DNA of 40,195 nucleotides from an uncultured Prevotella sp. (GCF_937863835.1 NZ_CALMHT010000057.1:1-40195), one strand, 5' to 3'. Shown: positions 8,144 to 16,495, counted from the stretch's first letter. A program made the numbers and translations. Notes: a model not told the origin generated them from the sequence alone.

Positions 8144-10195
8144 TTACCATTTATTAAATAATTCGAAAGTAAACTGACATCCGAAACCATCGTATTTTCC
8201 ATTCATCGTACCGATAAAGGCTGCGATGGAAAAGAACCTGTTGGTAAGTCCATACCCATACTCTATATAAGGATGCAGATGCGTGACCATCAGTGCGTTG
8301 ACATACAATCGCTCTTTTTCTATGTAGTGACCGATAATCGGAATCCAAGTAGCTATCAGCAAAGGTTTCTCGTATGTAAAATTTCCTCTGACATAATAGT
8401 CGGAAGCATTATACCAGTCACTGTTGAGCAACTGGAAATCTCCGGTCCATTCATCATTCCAACCGCCGACAAGATTGTTCTGTCGGAAATTAGAATAATC
8501 AAGGAAATAGGTCTTGTTGCTTTTGTTTGTATAAAAACCGCCTCCCAGTCGCATGGATAGTACACACATACGGTCAAAATCTTTTTTCATCACCGCATCG
8601 AATTCATATTTTTCATATTTCATATCCGAACCTAGCATCTTGTCAATACAACGTTCATAATCGGCTGTGATTACGGGACCGTTCCAACCTATGGGTCGGT
8701 AGATGACTTTAATATTGGGGGCGAAAGATTTATATACAGTGGGTCTGCCATTCTGTTCGAATCCGATCTTGTCGACTGCTGAACGGCGATGGAAAACAAA
8801 TCCGGCATTCAATGTGAAGTAATTGGAAATATCAAAATTGTTTTCCAGTTTCATATACATATCTTTGAAACGGTCAAGATGCATCTTATCAAAATTGATC
8901 GTATCAGGTTTTTCTTGTTTTATCTCATCCAGAATACTCGAATTTGAAATACGGTTTCCGTTACCGATCGTGAATTTCACAAAGGCATGCCTTCTTTCGT
9001 TATATACCATAGTAACTGGAACTTCAAAAAAGAACTGCTTCAGTTTAAAACTGTATCCGGTACTAGGATTAATTGCAAAATATCTGTTGTCGGTAAAGTC
9101 GAACTGAAAATCTATATCATATCTGTATGTAATGCCTCGGGATGGCGAATAACTCATATATAAGGGATTGAATAAGGGTGATGTACGTACCGATGCTTTA
9201 TTTTTATCGCCAAAATTCGCGCCTAAACGTCCTACAATATTATCTCCGATATTATCCCACATTTTCTGATAAAGACTTTTATGTTTTGGGACTTTCTTAT
9301 TTATAGTATCGTTTACCGCTTTGATGGAGTCGTAATGATGGTATATAGCTTTTTCTGCATTCGAAAGGGGTTCGGGGCGCAATATCGACAAAACGGTTCT
9401 GTTATTTGAACCACTCATCTTATCAGGCAACTTTATGGGTTGACGAAAATAGCAGGTCAACCATGTCTGTAATTTATTACCCAAAAATCTGAATTTAGCG
9501 TGAATGTTACTTTTTATTGGCATCAGACTTTGATAACCGTCGTTTCCCATTTCCACGTTCAATTCGAATGATATCATATCATATTCACCGTCCATTTCTG
9601 CACTGATGACCCTACCGGTCCAATAATCGACGAGAGCCCAACCATGTACCAGTTGTGTGTTGTATATTCTAGGTTTGTAACTCACCTTTGCTCTGCCATT
9701 GATAAGAAATGTAACCTTGTATTTGTAAAATTTATGATTGGCATCATTAAAAGGGGAAAGAATCTGATCTTTATATAAAGTATTCTCATATAGTGTAGGT
9801 GTCAGATAATGCAGGAGGGTGGGGAAGGTTTTCTGGTTATGTGGTATAGTACCGATATTTATATTGTCTAATTCCTCGTATTCATAATGTCCTTTGTATT
9901 TCAACGTGGTGTATATCTCACCTAAATAGTCTCTGTTGCCTCTCGCTATGGCATACATGGTAGGAACACAGAATAGTGTGAAATTGCGTTTGTCTGTTTT
10001 TATCCGGTATTTCAGATAGGCGTTAGTCTGTGTTCCATTTAGATTTTTCAGACCTTTATTCACCTCTGCAGCGTATCTGAACATACGATTCATAAACACG
10101 GTATCAAGTTGATCACGTGAAAAAACAGTGCTGGGTATGAAAAGAATCATACCCAGCACTGTATATATTATTTTTTTGTACCAGTTTCCTTTCAC
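8144..10195 (-). CDS. DUF5686-type outer-membrane barrel protein
   Basis: This protein of about 683 aa has an N-terminal signal peptide (WYKKIIYTVLGMILFIPSTV then FS), a periplasmic part of about 230 residues, and a C-terminal region rich in alternating beta strands that ends in an aromatic residue (FELFNKW), as outer-membrane barrels do. The text resembles the Bacteroidota DUF5686 family but lacks the carboxypeptidase-regulatory domain that many members carry at the N-terminus. Function is unknown. A GTG start at 10195 is chosen: the only earlier in-frame start (TTG, 10216) lies upstream of the likely start site set by the -7 box at 10203-10210. The GTG leaves a leader of only a few nt. The stop is 15 nt before the AddA-like start, so the three genes probably share a transcript. 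Family confidence is moderate. Confidence 0.75.
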   Translation of the reverse strand: MKGNWYKKIIYTVLGMILFIPSTVFSRDQLDTVFMNRMFRYAAEVNKGLKNLNGTQTNAYLKYRIKTDKRNFTLFCVPTMYAIARGNRDYLGEIYTTLKYKGHYEYEELDNINIGTIPHNQKTFPTLLHYLTPTLYENTLYKDQILSPFNDANHKFYKYKVTFLINGRAKVSYKPRIYNTQLVHGWALVDYWTGRVISAEMDGEYDMISFELNVEMGNDGYQSLMPIKSNIHAKFRFLGNKLQTWLTCYFRQPIKLPDKMSGSNNRTVLSILRPEPLSNAEKAIYHHYDSIKAVNDTINKKVPKHKSLYQKMWDNIGDNIVGRLGANFGDKNKASVRTSPLFNPLYMSYSPSRGITYRYDIDFQFDFTDNRYFAINPSTGYSFKLKQFFFEVPVTMVYNERRHAFVKFTIGNGNRISNSSILDEIKQEKPDTINFDKMHLDRFKDMYMKLENNFDISNYFTLNAGFVFHRRSAVDKIGFEQNGRPTVYKSFAPNIKVIYRPIGWNGPVITADYERCIDKMLGSDMKYEKYEFDAVMKKDFDRMCVLSMRLGGGFYTNKSNKTYFLDYSNFRQNNLVGGWNDEWTGDFQLLNSDWYNASDYYVRGNFTYEKPLLIATWIPIIGHYIEKERLYVNALMVTHLHPYIEYGYGLTNRFFSIAAFIGTMNGKYDGFGCQFTFELFNKW

Positions 10196-10202
10196 TTGGG
10201 TA

Positions 10203-10210
10203 CAAAGATA
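10203..10210 (-). promoter_or_regulatory. -7 box upstream of the DUF5686-addAB operon
   Basis: Minus-strand TATCTTTG matches TAnnTTTG exactly. No TTG lies at the usual 19-21 nt spacing (the nearest is about 25 nt away). It overlaps the possible TTG-initiated N-terminus of the downstream gene, which argues for the shorter start. Confidence 0.5.
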
Positions 10211-10247
10211 ATGCAAATTAATTTGTTATGCGAAGCAAATAAGATTT

Positions 10248-11120
10248 TTATCCTAAATATTTAACAAGAATTTTAGCATTACCGCTATCACGAAGTTTTG
10301 CGATGCTTTTCTCACGAATCTGACGCACACGTTCACGAGTCAGTCCCAGTTGATCACCGATTTCCTCGAGTCCTTTTTCATGGCATCCTATACCAAAGCA
10401 TTCACGGATAATCGTAATCTCACGGTCTTTCAGAACCTTAGAAAGCACGGAATTAAGTTCTTGTGCCATTGATTCATGATCTACCTGCTTGTCTGTACGA
10501 CTGTCATCGCCTCCTGCCATAACATCCAACATACAGTTGTCCTCACCATCCTGGAATGGGGCATCAATACTTACATGATGACCATCAGACATAAGACTCT
10601 GTCCGATTTTGTCTTCATCCAATTTGATAGCATCGGATAGTTCGGATACAGAAGGGCGGCGCTGGTTCTCTTGCTCAAACTTATTTATCTCGTGATTGAT
10701 CTTGTTTAAAGAACCGACCTGGTTGAGAGGAAGACGTACGATACGACTTTGTTCTGCAATAGCCTGTAAAATACTCTGTCTAATCCACCATACAGCATAA
10801 GAGATGAATTTGAAACCACGGGTCTCATCAAACTTTTGTGCCGCTTTGATAAGTCCGATGTTACCTTCATCAATAAGGTCCGTAAGAGTTAATCCTTGAT
10901 GCTGATATTGTTTAGCGACAGAAACGACAAATCGTAAATTAGCTGTAACTAATTTATCCTTGGCCTTTTCTCCATTACGTCCACCTTTTTTGATTTGTTG
11001 TGCCAATTCAATTTCCTCATCAATGGAAATCAACGGCGCGCGACCAATTTCTACTAAATACTTGTCCAAGGCTTCACTTGAACGGTTTGTAATACTCTTC
11101 TGAATCTTGAGTTGTCTCAT
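10248..11120 (-). CDS. rpoD: Primary sigma factor RpoD (sigma-ABfr type)
   Basis: This 290-aa primary sigma-70 factor directs RNA polymerase to the TAnnTTTG promoters seen across the window. Region 1.2 is at the start (SSEALDKYLVEIGRAPLISI). Region 2 includes LIDEGNIGLIKAAQKFDETR and a YAVWWIRQSILQAIAEQSR promoter-melting segment. Region 3 follows, and region 4.2 carries the helix-turn-helix GLEEIGDQLGLTRERVRQIR. Region 1.1 is absent, as is usual in Bacteroidota. The start at MRQLKIQKSITNRSSE (11120) is the family start; an in-frame extension to 11186 adds 22 residues unlike any sigma factor. The upstream 360 nt are AT-rich, hold several inverted repeats, and show no clear TAnnTTTG box on this strand, so its own promoter is unclear. 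Confidence 0.97.
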   Translation of the reverse strand: MRQLKIQKSITNRSSEALDKYLVEIGRAPLISIDEEIELAQQIKKGGRNGEKAKDKLVTANLRFVVSVAKQYQHQGLTLTDLIDEGNIGLIKAAQKFDETRGFKFISYAVWWIRQSILQAIAEQSRIVRLPLNQVGSLNKINHEINKFEQENQRRPSVSELSDAIKLDEDKIGQSLMSDGHHVSIDAPFQDGEDNCMLDVMAGGDDSRTDKQVDHESMAQELNSVLSKVLKDREITIIRECFGIGCHEKGLEEIGDQLGLTRERVRQIREKSIAKLRDSGNAKILVKYLG

Positions 11121-11251
11121 CTTAAATACCTTAAAAAAACTAATTATTTCTACGTTTATCTTTTTATAAAAAATGCCTTTTTGCAAAGACCCTCTATATA
11201 AAGGGTGGTTTTTAACACAAAAAGCGCTTTTTTCGATTGAAATTAACAGAA

Positions 11252-11275
11252 AATTCTATTTATTTAAATAGAATT
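11252..11275. repeat. perfect 11-bp inverted repeat in the rpoD upstream region
   Basis: AATTCTATTTA and TAAATAGAATT are separated by TT. The repeat lies about 130 nt upstream of rpoD and 210 nt upstream of the divergent 33-aa gene. It could be an operator or a weak AT-rich hairpin. The rest of 11121-11429 has small imperfect repeats (for example ACCCT...AGGGT and CGGG...CCCG) but no gene. Confidence 0.4.
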
Positions 11276-11429
11276 AACTAGATAAACTAACTATTCTAGC
11301 ATTTTTCGGGGTTTTTACCCGTTTTTTACATGACATGATTTCAAATCGCATATTTGTAAAGACAAATAAATTACGGTTAATTTCAATAAATATTTGAGTG
11401 TTTGTGTAACAAGTTATCTTTATTTTGTG

Positions 11430-11437
11430 TATCTTTG
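11430..11437 (+). promoter_or_regulatory. -7 box for the 33-aa small gene
   Basis: TATCTTTG matches TAnnTTTG exactly. The nearest TTTG is at 11401-11404, 25 nt upstream, longer than normal. It predicts a leader of about 45 nt before the ATG at 11487. Confidence 0.5.
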
Positions 11438-11486
11438 GATTATGAATTATTGATTTAACTAACTAATAGATTCGGGAGGATCAACT

Positions 11487-11588
11487 ATGAAACAAAATGA
11501 AAATGAACTCGAAGACAATGATCTCGAATTCGAAAGCAATTACAATGGTGACAATGTCTGTATAGATAGTTCTATCTGGTACAACTAA
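11487..11588 (+). CDS. 33-aa acidic small protein, unknown function
   Basis: The peptide starts MKQNENELEDNDLEFESNYN and ends GDNVCIDSSIWYN. It is strongly acidic, has one cysteine and an aromatic C-terminus, and shows no signal peptide or membrane helix. Evidence that it is real: GGGAGGA at 11474-11480, 6 nt before the ATG, is an unusually good Shine-Dalgarno for this phylum; a TATCTTTG box lies upstream; and a 14-bp terminator hairpin begins 8 nt after the stop. It therefore appears to be an independent one-gene transcript divergent from rpoD. I do not recognise the family. Alternatives are a regulatory RNA with an incidental frame, or a peptide precursor; neither can be shown here. Confidence 0.6.
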   Translation: MKQNENELEDNDLEFESNYNGDNVCIDSSIWYN

Positions 11589-11595
11589 CAAAATA

Positions 11596-11630
11596 AATAA
11601 ATGCTGAGAGGTTTTCTCAGCATTTATTTT
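11596..11630 (+). terminator. rho-independent terminator after the 33-aa gene
   Basis: A 14-bp perfect stem (11596-11609 with 11615-11628) has a 5-nt loop GGTTT and is followed by TTG. From here to 11750 the DNA is AT-rich with nothing recognised. Confidence 0.8.
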
Positions 11631-11750
11631 GTTATGGGTGAGTGCTGTTTAATTTATCTTATAGTTATACCTATAATAAAACGAAAGAAATGTTTATTTA
11701 TCATAATAGCTGTTATAATAAAAATATACTACAATATAATTGTGCGTAAG

Positions 11751-11766
11751 TTTAAACTAGTTTAAA
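11751..11766. promoter_or_regulatory. 16-nt perfect palindrome next to the -33 box
   Basis: TTTAAACTAGTTTAAA reads the same on both strands and ends 2 nt before the -33 element of the 40-aa gene. Its position fits either an activator site or an A/T-rich UP-like element; the symmetry favours a dimeric regulator. No regulator gene adjoins it. Confidence 0.5.
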
Positions 11767-11768
11767 AA

Positions 11769-11800
11769 TTTGGATATATCATTAGCTTATTATACTTTTG
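11769..11800 (+). promoter_or_regulatory. consensus Bacteroidota promoter of the 40-aa gene
   Basis: TTTG (11769-11772), a 20-nt spacer and TACTTTTG (11793-11800) match the phylum consensus in sequence and spacing. It gives a leader of about 27 nt and rules out the in-frame start at 11770, which lies inside the promoter. Confidence 0.75.
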
Positions 11801-11832
11801 CATCCCGAAAAGAACTTTTAAATATCAAAACA

Positions 11833-11955
11833 ATGGGCGCAGCTGGAAATAAAAAGCCTAAGAAGGCTAAAGCAGGTAAACATGAGGCCAAATATGAAAG
11901 TGATGAACTGATGAATTCAGCATCAACGAAAGGCCAAAAAAAGAAACTTCACTAA
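11833..11955 (+). CDS. 40-aa lysine-rich small protein, unknown function
   Basis: The peptide begins MGAAGNKKPKKAKAGKHEAK and ends SASTKGQKKKLH. About 13 of its 40 residues are lysine or histidine, concentrated at both ends around an acidic centre (YESDELMNS). There is no signal peptide, membrane segment or cysteine. The gene has a consensus promoter, a flanking palindrome, and a terminator whose stem starts inside the last codons, so it is a compact single-gene unit. High lysine suggests binding to RNA, ribosomes or DNA, but this is inference from composition. I recognise no named family. Confidence 0.72.
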   Translation: MGAAGNKKPKKAKAGKHEAKYESDELMNSASTKGQKKKLH

Positions 11956-11975
11956 ATAGTGAAGTTTCTTTTTTT
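11941..11975. terminator. bidirectional terminator overlapping the 40-aa stop codon
   Basis: A 13-bp perfect stem (11941-11953 with 11958-11970) is followed by a T-run on the plus strand and, because it is preceded by an A-run, by a T-run on the minus strand as well. It can end both the 40-aa gene and the convergent GH51 gene. The TAA stop lies in the loop region. Confidence 0.88.
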
Positions 11976-11991
11976 ATATATCAGTGGAATA

Positions 11992-14448
11992 TCACTTCTT
12001 GATTCTTACAATGTTCAATGAATATGCGGGAATATCCAATAATACTGTTTCACCTTTGATTGGTGATAAAGTTTCATTGACAGGATAAACCTTGGTCGGA
12101 TTATCGAATGAGTTCTCATCTGTTCCTTTTTGAGATGTCAATCTTGTTACGACGGCATTCTTGATATCATAGTTCTTAAGATTGATTTTGGCCGTTGTAC
12201 TTGTAGCTCCTGTATTTACGACTTTGACGAATATTTCTCCTGATTGTTCATTGATCGACGCATTAGAGAATACACCTGGTGAAGTATTACTGCGTGGTTT
12301 GGCATTAAAAATCAATTTGTTATCCAAGTAGCATTTTACGCTGTCGCCATTCACTTCTATTTTTACATCATACCAGCGACCTGTTTCTACATTGCCTGCC
12401 GTGGTAACTGCTTGACCTTTACCACCATTCACAATCTGTTCTACACCATGTTGGGTATTTCCCCATCCACCGATATTCAACCAACAATAGTTCTTCGGAT
12501 CCTTATAATTATAGATAATAAGGAAACCTTCATTACCTGAATTCTTGCGGGCCTTGAGTGTATACGTGTATTTCAGAGCCTTTACCTGACGGTTTAATAT
12601 TTCTACGCAACCATCTTCTTCCGACGTTTGAGTCAATGTACCGTCCACCGACTTCCAATCACCTTTTATTGTTTTGAAATCTGATGCAGTGTCACAACCG
12701 TCACTGAAATTTGTTTCCGATGATTCGACTTTCAGATTGTCAAATGACGAGTTGGTTGACCATGTGCCGACACCTACCTGATAATATTCCGGGCGATCCT
12801 CAACTATGGCAATACTCTTGTAAGGATTAGACTGACTGATATTCAGCATTTTAGTACCCAAATTAGTAGCCATTAGTTTCTGTACATAATAAGATGGTGT
12901 ACACATTACATTATCAGAGTTGTAACGTATCATGTCGGGTTGCCATGCGATATTGTTTTCATTGACAAAAATCGGCGCATAACTGTTCATTAGGACAACA
13001 TCCGAATTATTTTCCATACCCATCATATATACAGCTTCTCCTAATGCAGCATCAAGACTTCCCACTTCTCCAAAACCTTGTGTCACGGCATATTCTCCAC
13101 AATATATTTTCGGTCCTTTGCGTGAATAAAAATCATATTTGTGATAATTATCAGTAAACCACGAAGGATTGCGGTAATAATGTTCGTCGAGCAATTCGAC
13201 ATTTTCATTACTGTCCCACTTGGGATCATCAGTTCCCCAGGCTGCAACATTACCTATCAAATGCATCTTAGGATATTTAGCCAAAACAGCCTCCTTGAAC
13301 ATTCTGAAACGGTCGTAATAATGATCACTCTGACTCTTCATATCTTGTTCTGGTTGATTGTTTTCATTGCCAATCTCCAGATATTCTATATTATATGGTG
13401 ATGGATGACCGTTCTGGGCACGCATTTTACCGTATTTGGTCGTTATATCTCCATTCGCGTATTCCAAAGCATTCATACATTCGTCAATCCATGGTTGAAT
13501 GGAATCTAACGGAGTCATGCCACCATGCCATAAACCAACGTTTACTACATACAGAGGTTTGGCACCAATATCTTCAGATAACTGCAGGAATTCATCAAAT
13601 CCCATTCCATCAGTGGTACGGTATCCCCAGTTGCGGTTCCAGTGTCCTGGGCGTTGTTCGATTGGTCCAACAGTCCGTTCCCATCTGAATGCGTTGTCGG
13701 CACTGCCGAGTCCCTCTACGAAACAACCTCCCGGGAAGCGCATAAAACGAGGTTGCATATTATATAATAATTGTGCCAACTCTGGTCTGCAACCATTTTC
13801 CCTGTTTTTAAACGTTGGTGGAAATAAAGAAACCACATCGAATGTAATCGTTCCTTTTCCATTGCACAATAAGAATAATGACGCGTTGGCATTACTGGTG
13901 TTCGAAACCAGCGTAGCTGTATATTTAGTCCATTTACCAGACAATTTACTTGTTATTCTGGTTTCTGCGAATGTTTCAACACCATTTTTATCCATCAAAG
14001 CGGCTTTCAGTTCTCCTTTGAGTTTTCCTTTTGCCCAGAAAGTCAACTGATACGTTCTTCCTTGTACGGCGTTAATGCCCCAATAGCCGTTGTTACTTAT
14101 ACCGGCCAATGCACGTGGGGTGGCTTGAATTTTCACTTCCAGCGCCCTACCCTGCTTGTTGTTTAACAGTTTACTAGTAACAAGTCTTAGTTGTGCACTA
14201 GCTCCGGCAGTTTCAAAAGCCGACCAACTTTCAGGTACAGAATCGTTGTCTTCAAAAGAACGGTTACGGATAAGTTCAGCGTATAAACCACCATCTGCTG
14301 CATGATTGATATCTTCAAAGAAGATACCATTCAACATATTACTGACTTTTACGCCCTGGTTTGATGCATCAATGTCTATGTTGACTTGGGCGCTTAACGA
14401 AGCGGCGGACAACAATGATGCCGTTAAAAAAATACTAAGTCTTTTCAT
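11992..14448 (-). CDS. Secreted GH51 alpha-L-arabinofuranosidase
   Basis: This 818-aa enzyme removes terminal alpha-L-arabinofuranose from arabinan or arabinoxylan. A signal peptide (MKRLSIFLTASLLSAASLSA) directs export. Residues 25-65 and 215-520 form the GH51 TIM barrel, with RFPGGCFVEG, the acid/base in EIGNENNQ (about E363) and the nucleophile in YCGEYAVT (about E451). Residues 70-210 form a carbohydrate-binding-like beta domain (ESWSAFETAG...). An additional jelly-roll of about 140 residues near 580-715 (SDFKTIKGDW to CYLDNKLIF) resembles a LamG or 3-keto-glycoside-hydrolase fold placed inside the C-terminal domain. The protein ends with the usual GH51 beta-sandwich. It has its own promoter and no SusC/D pair nearby, so it is a stand-alone enzyme rather than part of a full polysaccharide locus. 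Confidence 0.93.
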   Translation of the reverse strand: MKRLSIFLTASLLSAASLSAQVNIDIDASNQGVKVSNMLNGIFFEDINHAADGGLYAELIRNRSFEDNDSVPESWSAFETAGASAQLRLVTSKLLNNKQGRALEVKIQATPRALAGISNNGYWGINAVQGRTYQLTFWAKGKLKGELKAALMDKNGVETFAETRITSKLSGKWTKYTATLVSNTSNANASLFLLCNGKGTITFDVVSLFPPTFKNRENGCRPELAQLLYNMQPRFMRFPGGCFVEGLGSADNAFRWERTVGPIEQRPGHWNRNWGYRTTDGMGFDEFLQLSEDIGAKPLYVVNVGLWHGGMTPLDSIQPWIDECMNALEYANGDITTKYGKMRAQNGHPSPYNIEYLEIGNENNQPEQDMKSQSDHYYDRFRMFKEAVLAKYPKMHLIGNVAAWGTDDPKWDSNENVELLDEHYYRNPSWFTDNYHKYDFYSRKGPKIYCGEYAVTQGFGEVGSLDAALGEAVYMMGMENNSDVVLMNSYAPIFVNENNIAWQPDMIRYNSDNVMCTPSYYVQKLMATNLGTKMLNISQSNPYKSIAIVEDRPEYYQVGVGTWSTNSSFDNLKVESSETNFSDGCDTASDFKTIKGDWKSVDGTLTQTSEEDGCVEILNRQVKALKYTYTLKARKNSGNEGFLIIYNYKDPKNYCWLNIGGWGNTQHGVEQIVNGGKGQAVTTAGNVETGRWYDVKIEVNGDSVKCYLDNKLIFNAKPRSNTSPGVFSNASINEQSGEIFVKVVNTGATSTTAKINLKNYDIKNAVVTRLTSQKGTDENSFDNPTKVYPVNETLSPIKGETVLLDIPAYSLNIVRIKK

Positions 14449-14478
14449 AAATTATTGTATAGTTAATAGATTTAGTGG

Positions 14479-14508
14479 CAAAAATACACTTTTTATTTCA
14501 GTATACAA
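14479..14508 (-). promoter_or_regulatory. promoter of the GH51 gene
   Basis: Minus-strand TTG (14508-14506), a 19-nt spacer and TATTTTTG (14486-14479) fit the Bacteroidota consensus. The leader is about 25 nt. Confidence 0.65.
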
Positions 14509-14549
14509 TAAAATACGCAGTTTTTTGTTGATTTTTAAGGACTTTTTTA

Positions 14550-15722
14550 TTATTCGACGTATAAAACAAATCCTTTCAGATATTCACCTTCGGGATGATA
14601 AATGTTTATAGGATGGTCTGCCGGTTGATGCAACTGATGAAGAATCCTGACTTTACGTCCGGTAATGGCTGCTGCTGTAAACACCGCATTTCGGAAATTG
14701 TCCTTTGTCACCACTTGAGAACAACTGAATGTAAATAAGATACCTCCATGTTTGATCTTTTCGAATGCTTTTACGTTAAGGCGTGTATATCCTTTCAAGG
14801 CATTACGTAAAGCCGCTCTGTGTTTTGCAAACGCAGGTGGATCGAGAATAATCAAGTCATAAGTATCTGGTGCGGAATCAAGGAATTTAAATGCATCTTC
14901 GCAGAAGGCCTCATGACGCTTATCACCAGGAAAATTTAATTCAACATTTTGGTTCGTCAGATCTATAGCCTTGGCACTACTGTCTACAGAATGTACGAGT
15001 TTAGCTCCACCTCTCATGGCATAAAAGGAAAATCCCCCTGTATAGCAGAACATATTCAGTACAGATTTGTCTTTGGCATATTTTTCGAGCAGACTACGAT
15101 TGTCACGTTGGTCGACAAAGAAGCCGGTCTTTTGACCTTTCAACCAGTCTACATGAAATTTGAGTCCGTTTTCAATGGCTGTATTATCTTCGCTGCCACC
15201 ATATAAGAACCCGTTTTCAGGATCCATAAAAGGTAACGTGGTCTCACTCTTATAGAATATGTTCTTAATACGTTTATCCATCACTTTGACCAGTTGCGAA
15301 GCGATTTCCTTTCTGCATAAGTGCATACCTATGCTGTGTGCCTGCATCACGGCCGTTTCACCATATACATCTATGATAAGTCCCGGAAGATTGTCACCTT
15401 CACCATGAACGAGACGGTAAGTGTTGTTCTCCGCATTATCAGCTATACCGATAGAACGGCGCATTTCCAATGCGGAACTGAGTCTTGAAGACCAAAAATC
15501 ATCGTTGATTTCGATGTTTTTGAAAGAAAGGACACGAACCGTAATAGATCCTTCCTGATAATGACCGACAGCGATAAATTTATCATCCGACGTGATCACA
15601 TTGACGATATCTCCCTCTTCTATACCATCATCTTTTCTTTGGATAGCTCCGGAGAACACCCATGGATGAAAACGTTTCAGACTGTCTTCTTTTCCTCTCT
15701 TAAGATATATATTCTTGTACAT
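14550..15722 (-). CDS. rlmI: 23S rRNA m5C methyltransferase, RlmI-like
   Basis: This 390-aa SAM-dependent methyltransferase is of the RlmI/YccW type, which methylates cytosine 1962 of 23S rRNA in E. coli. The N-terminal PUA domain (about residues 1-75) includes LKRFHPWVFSGAI. The Rossmann core has GQKTGFFVDQRDNR, NMFCYTGGFSFYA (SAM binding), ILDPPAFAK (motif IV), and FTFSCSQVV carrying the catalytic cysteine. Length and ends match the family. It starts 4 nt after the exonuclease stop, so the pair is co-transcribed. Confidence 0.9.
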   Translation of the reverse strand: MYKNIYLKRGKEDSLKRFHPWVFSGAIQRKDDGIEEGDIVNVITSDDKFIAVGHYQEGSITVRVLSFKNIEINDDFWSSRLSSALEMRRSIGIADNAENNTYRLVHGEGDNLPGLIIDVYGETAVMQAHSIGMHLCRKEIASQLVKVMDKRIKNIFYKSETTLPFMDPENGFLYGGSEDNTAIENGLKFHVDWLKGQKTGFFVDQRDNRSLLEKYAKDKSVLNMFCYTGGFSFYAMRGGAKLVHSVDSSAKAIDLTNQNVELNFPGDKRHEAFCEDAFKFLDSAPDTYDLIILDPPAFAKHRAALRNALKGYTRLNVKAFEKIKHGGILFTFSCSQVVTKDNFRNAVFTAAAITGRKVRILHQLHQPADHPINIYHPEGEYLKGFVLYVE

Positions 15723-15726
15723 ATTC

Positions 15727-16395
15727 CTATATATTATCTGCTGATTCTTGTATCTTTTCTATTATTTCCTCTGTTACTTCAGGAATCTTTATAAGTTCAT
15801 ACTCTCCAGATGTCTCCAGACGCTGTAATTCCTTGTATAGCATGATACAAGCCCATGCGTCAGTGGCGGCATACAACTTTTGTTTATCGTTCAGCACATC
15901 ACCTTCCCAGTTGGTCAACCGCTGCGCCTTACTGATTTTTTCACCGAAGATGTTCGCGTATAATTTTTGTAGACTCAAATCCTCTATACCGATTTCCTTC
16001 ACATGCTTCTGTAAGTCGTAAAACAACCCAGGTTTAAAGTCTGTTCTTTTCTTTAAAGCCAGAATATCGTCATTCAGAGACAGTCCGATTTTAGGCACCG
16101 ACACATCCTCCAGCAGACGTATGATGGCAGGCGTCATGCCCGTATGGTTCAGTCTGAACAGGAAACAAGTATCTATTGTAGACACCTGCAATAGAGAGAC
16201 CTTATATGTGACACCTTTTTTAAAGGAAGGACGTGTCTCGGTATCTACTCCAAGAATACGGTTTGATAAAAGATAATCCACTGCTTTGTCAGTTTCACCC
16301 GGTGATATTATTGTGATAACCCTGCCTCCAAATAAGACCCTTGGCAATGCTTTTATATTGTGTTTATCAAACTTGTTGTATATTATTTTTTTCAT
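15727..16395 (-). CDS. 3'-5' exonuclease, RNase D/DnaQ fold
   Basis: This 222-aa member of the DEDD exonuclease superfamily has Exo I LGVDTETRPSF (D and E), a VSLLQVSTID strand, Exo II LSLNDDILALKK, and Exo III YAATDAWACIMLY, which places a Y four residues before the final D (DEDDy subclass). This resembles the WRN-exonuclease/RNase D group of small stand-alone proteins. Substrate is unknown: structured RNA 3' ends or DNA are both possible. It is the first gene of a two-gene unit with rlmI and is divergent from ftsK. Confidence 0.88.
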   Translation of the reverse strand: MKKIIYNKFDKHNIKALPRVLFGGRVITIISPGETDKAVDYLLSNRILGVDTETRPSFKKGVTYKVSLLQVSTIDTCFLFRLNHTGMTPAIIRLLEDVSVPKIGLSLNDDILALKKRTDFKPGLFYDLQKHVKEIGIEDLSLQKLYANIFGEKISKAQRLTNWEGDVLNDKQKLYAATDAWACIMLYKELQRLETSGEYELIKIPEVTEEIIEKIQESADNI

Positions 16396-16413
16396 TTGCG
16401 ATTTTTATGGCTG

Positions 16414-16442
16414 CAAAATTACAAAAAAAATATAAGATACAA
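16414..16442 (-). promoter_or_regulatory. promoter of the exonuclease-rlmI unit
   Basis: Minus-strand TTG (16442-16440), an 18-nt spacer and TAATTTTG (16421-16414) fit the consensus, with slightly short spacing. Confidence 0.6.
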
Positions 16443-16463
16443 GCGAAAATAAAAAAAATACAC

Positions 16464-16471
16464 TATCTTTG
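16464..16471 (+). promoter_or_regulatory. -7 box of ftsK
   Basis: TATCTTTG fits TAnnTTTG; no clear -33 TTG. The possible in-frame TTG start at 16469 lies within this box, so translation must begin at the ATG at 16496. Confidence 0.6.
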
Positions 16472-16495
16472 CTATCGAAAAGCGAAAATGACAAT

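Noticed and set aside
4862..10216. Phage-defence island built on AddAB-like helicase-nuclease
   Set aside because: Motifs and operon layout fit the housekeeping AddAB recombination complex; no defence-specific domains or partners are adjacent.
11770..11832. N-terminal extension of the 40-aa lysine-rich protein
   Set aside because: These codons overlap the -33 and -7 promoter elements, so they are not transcribed.
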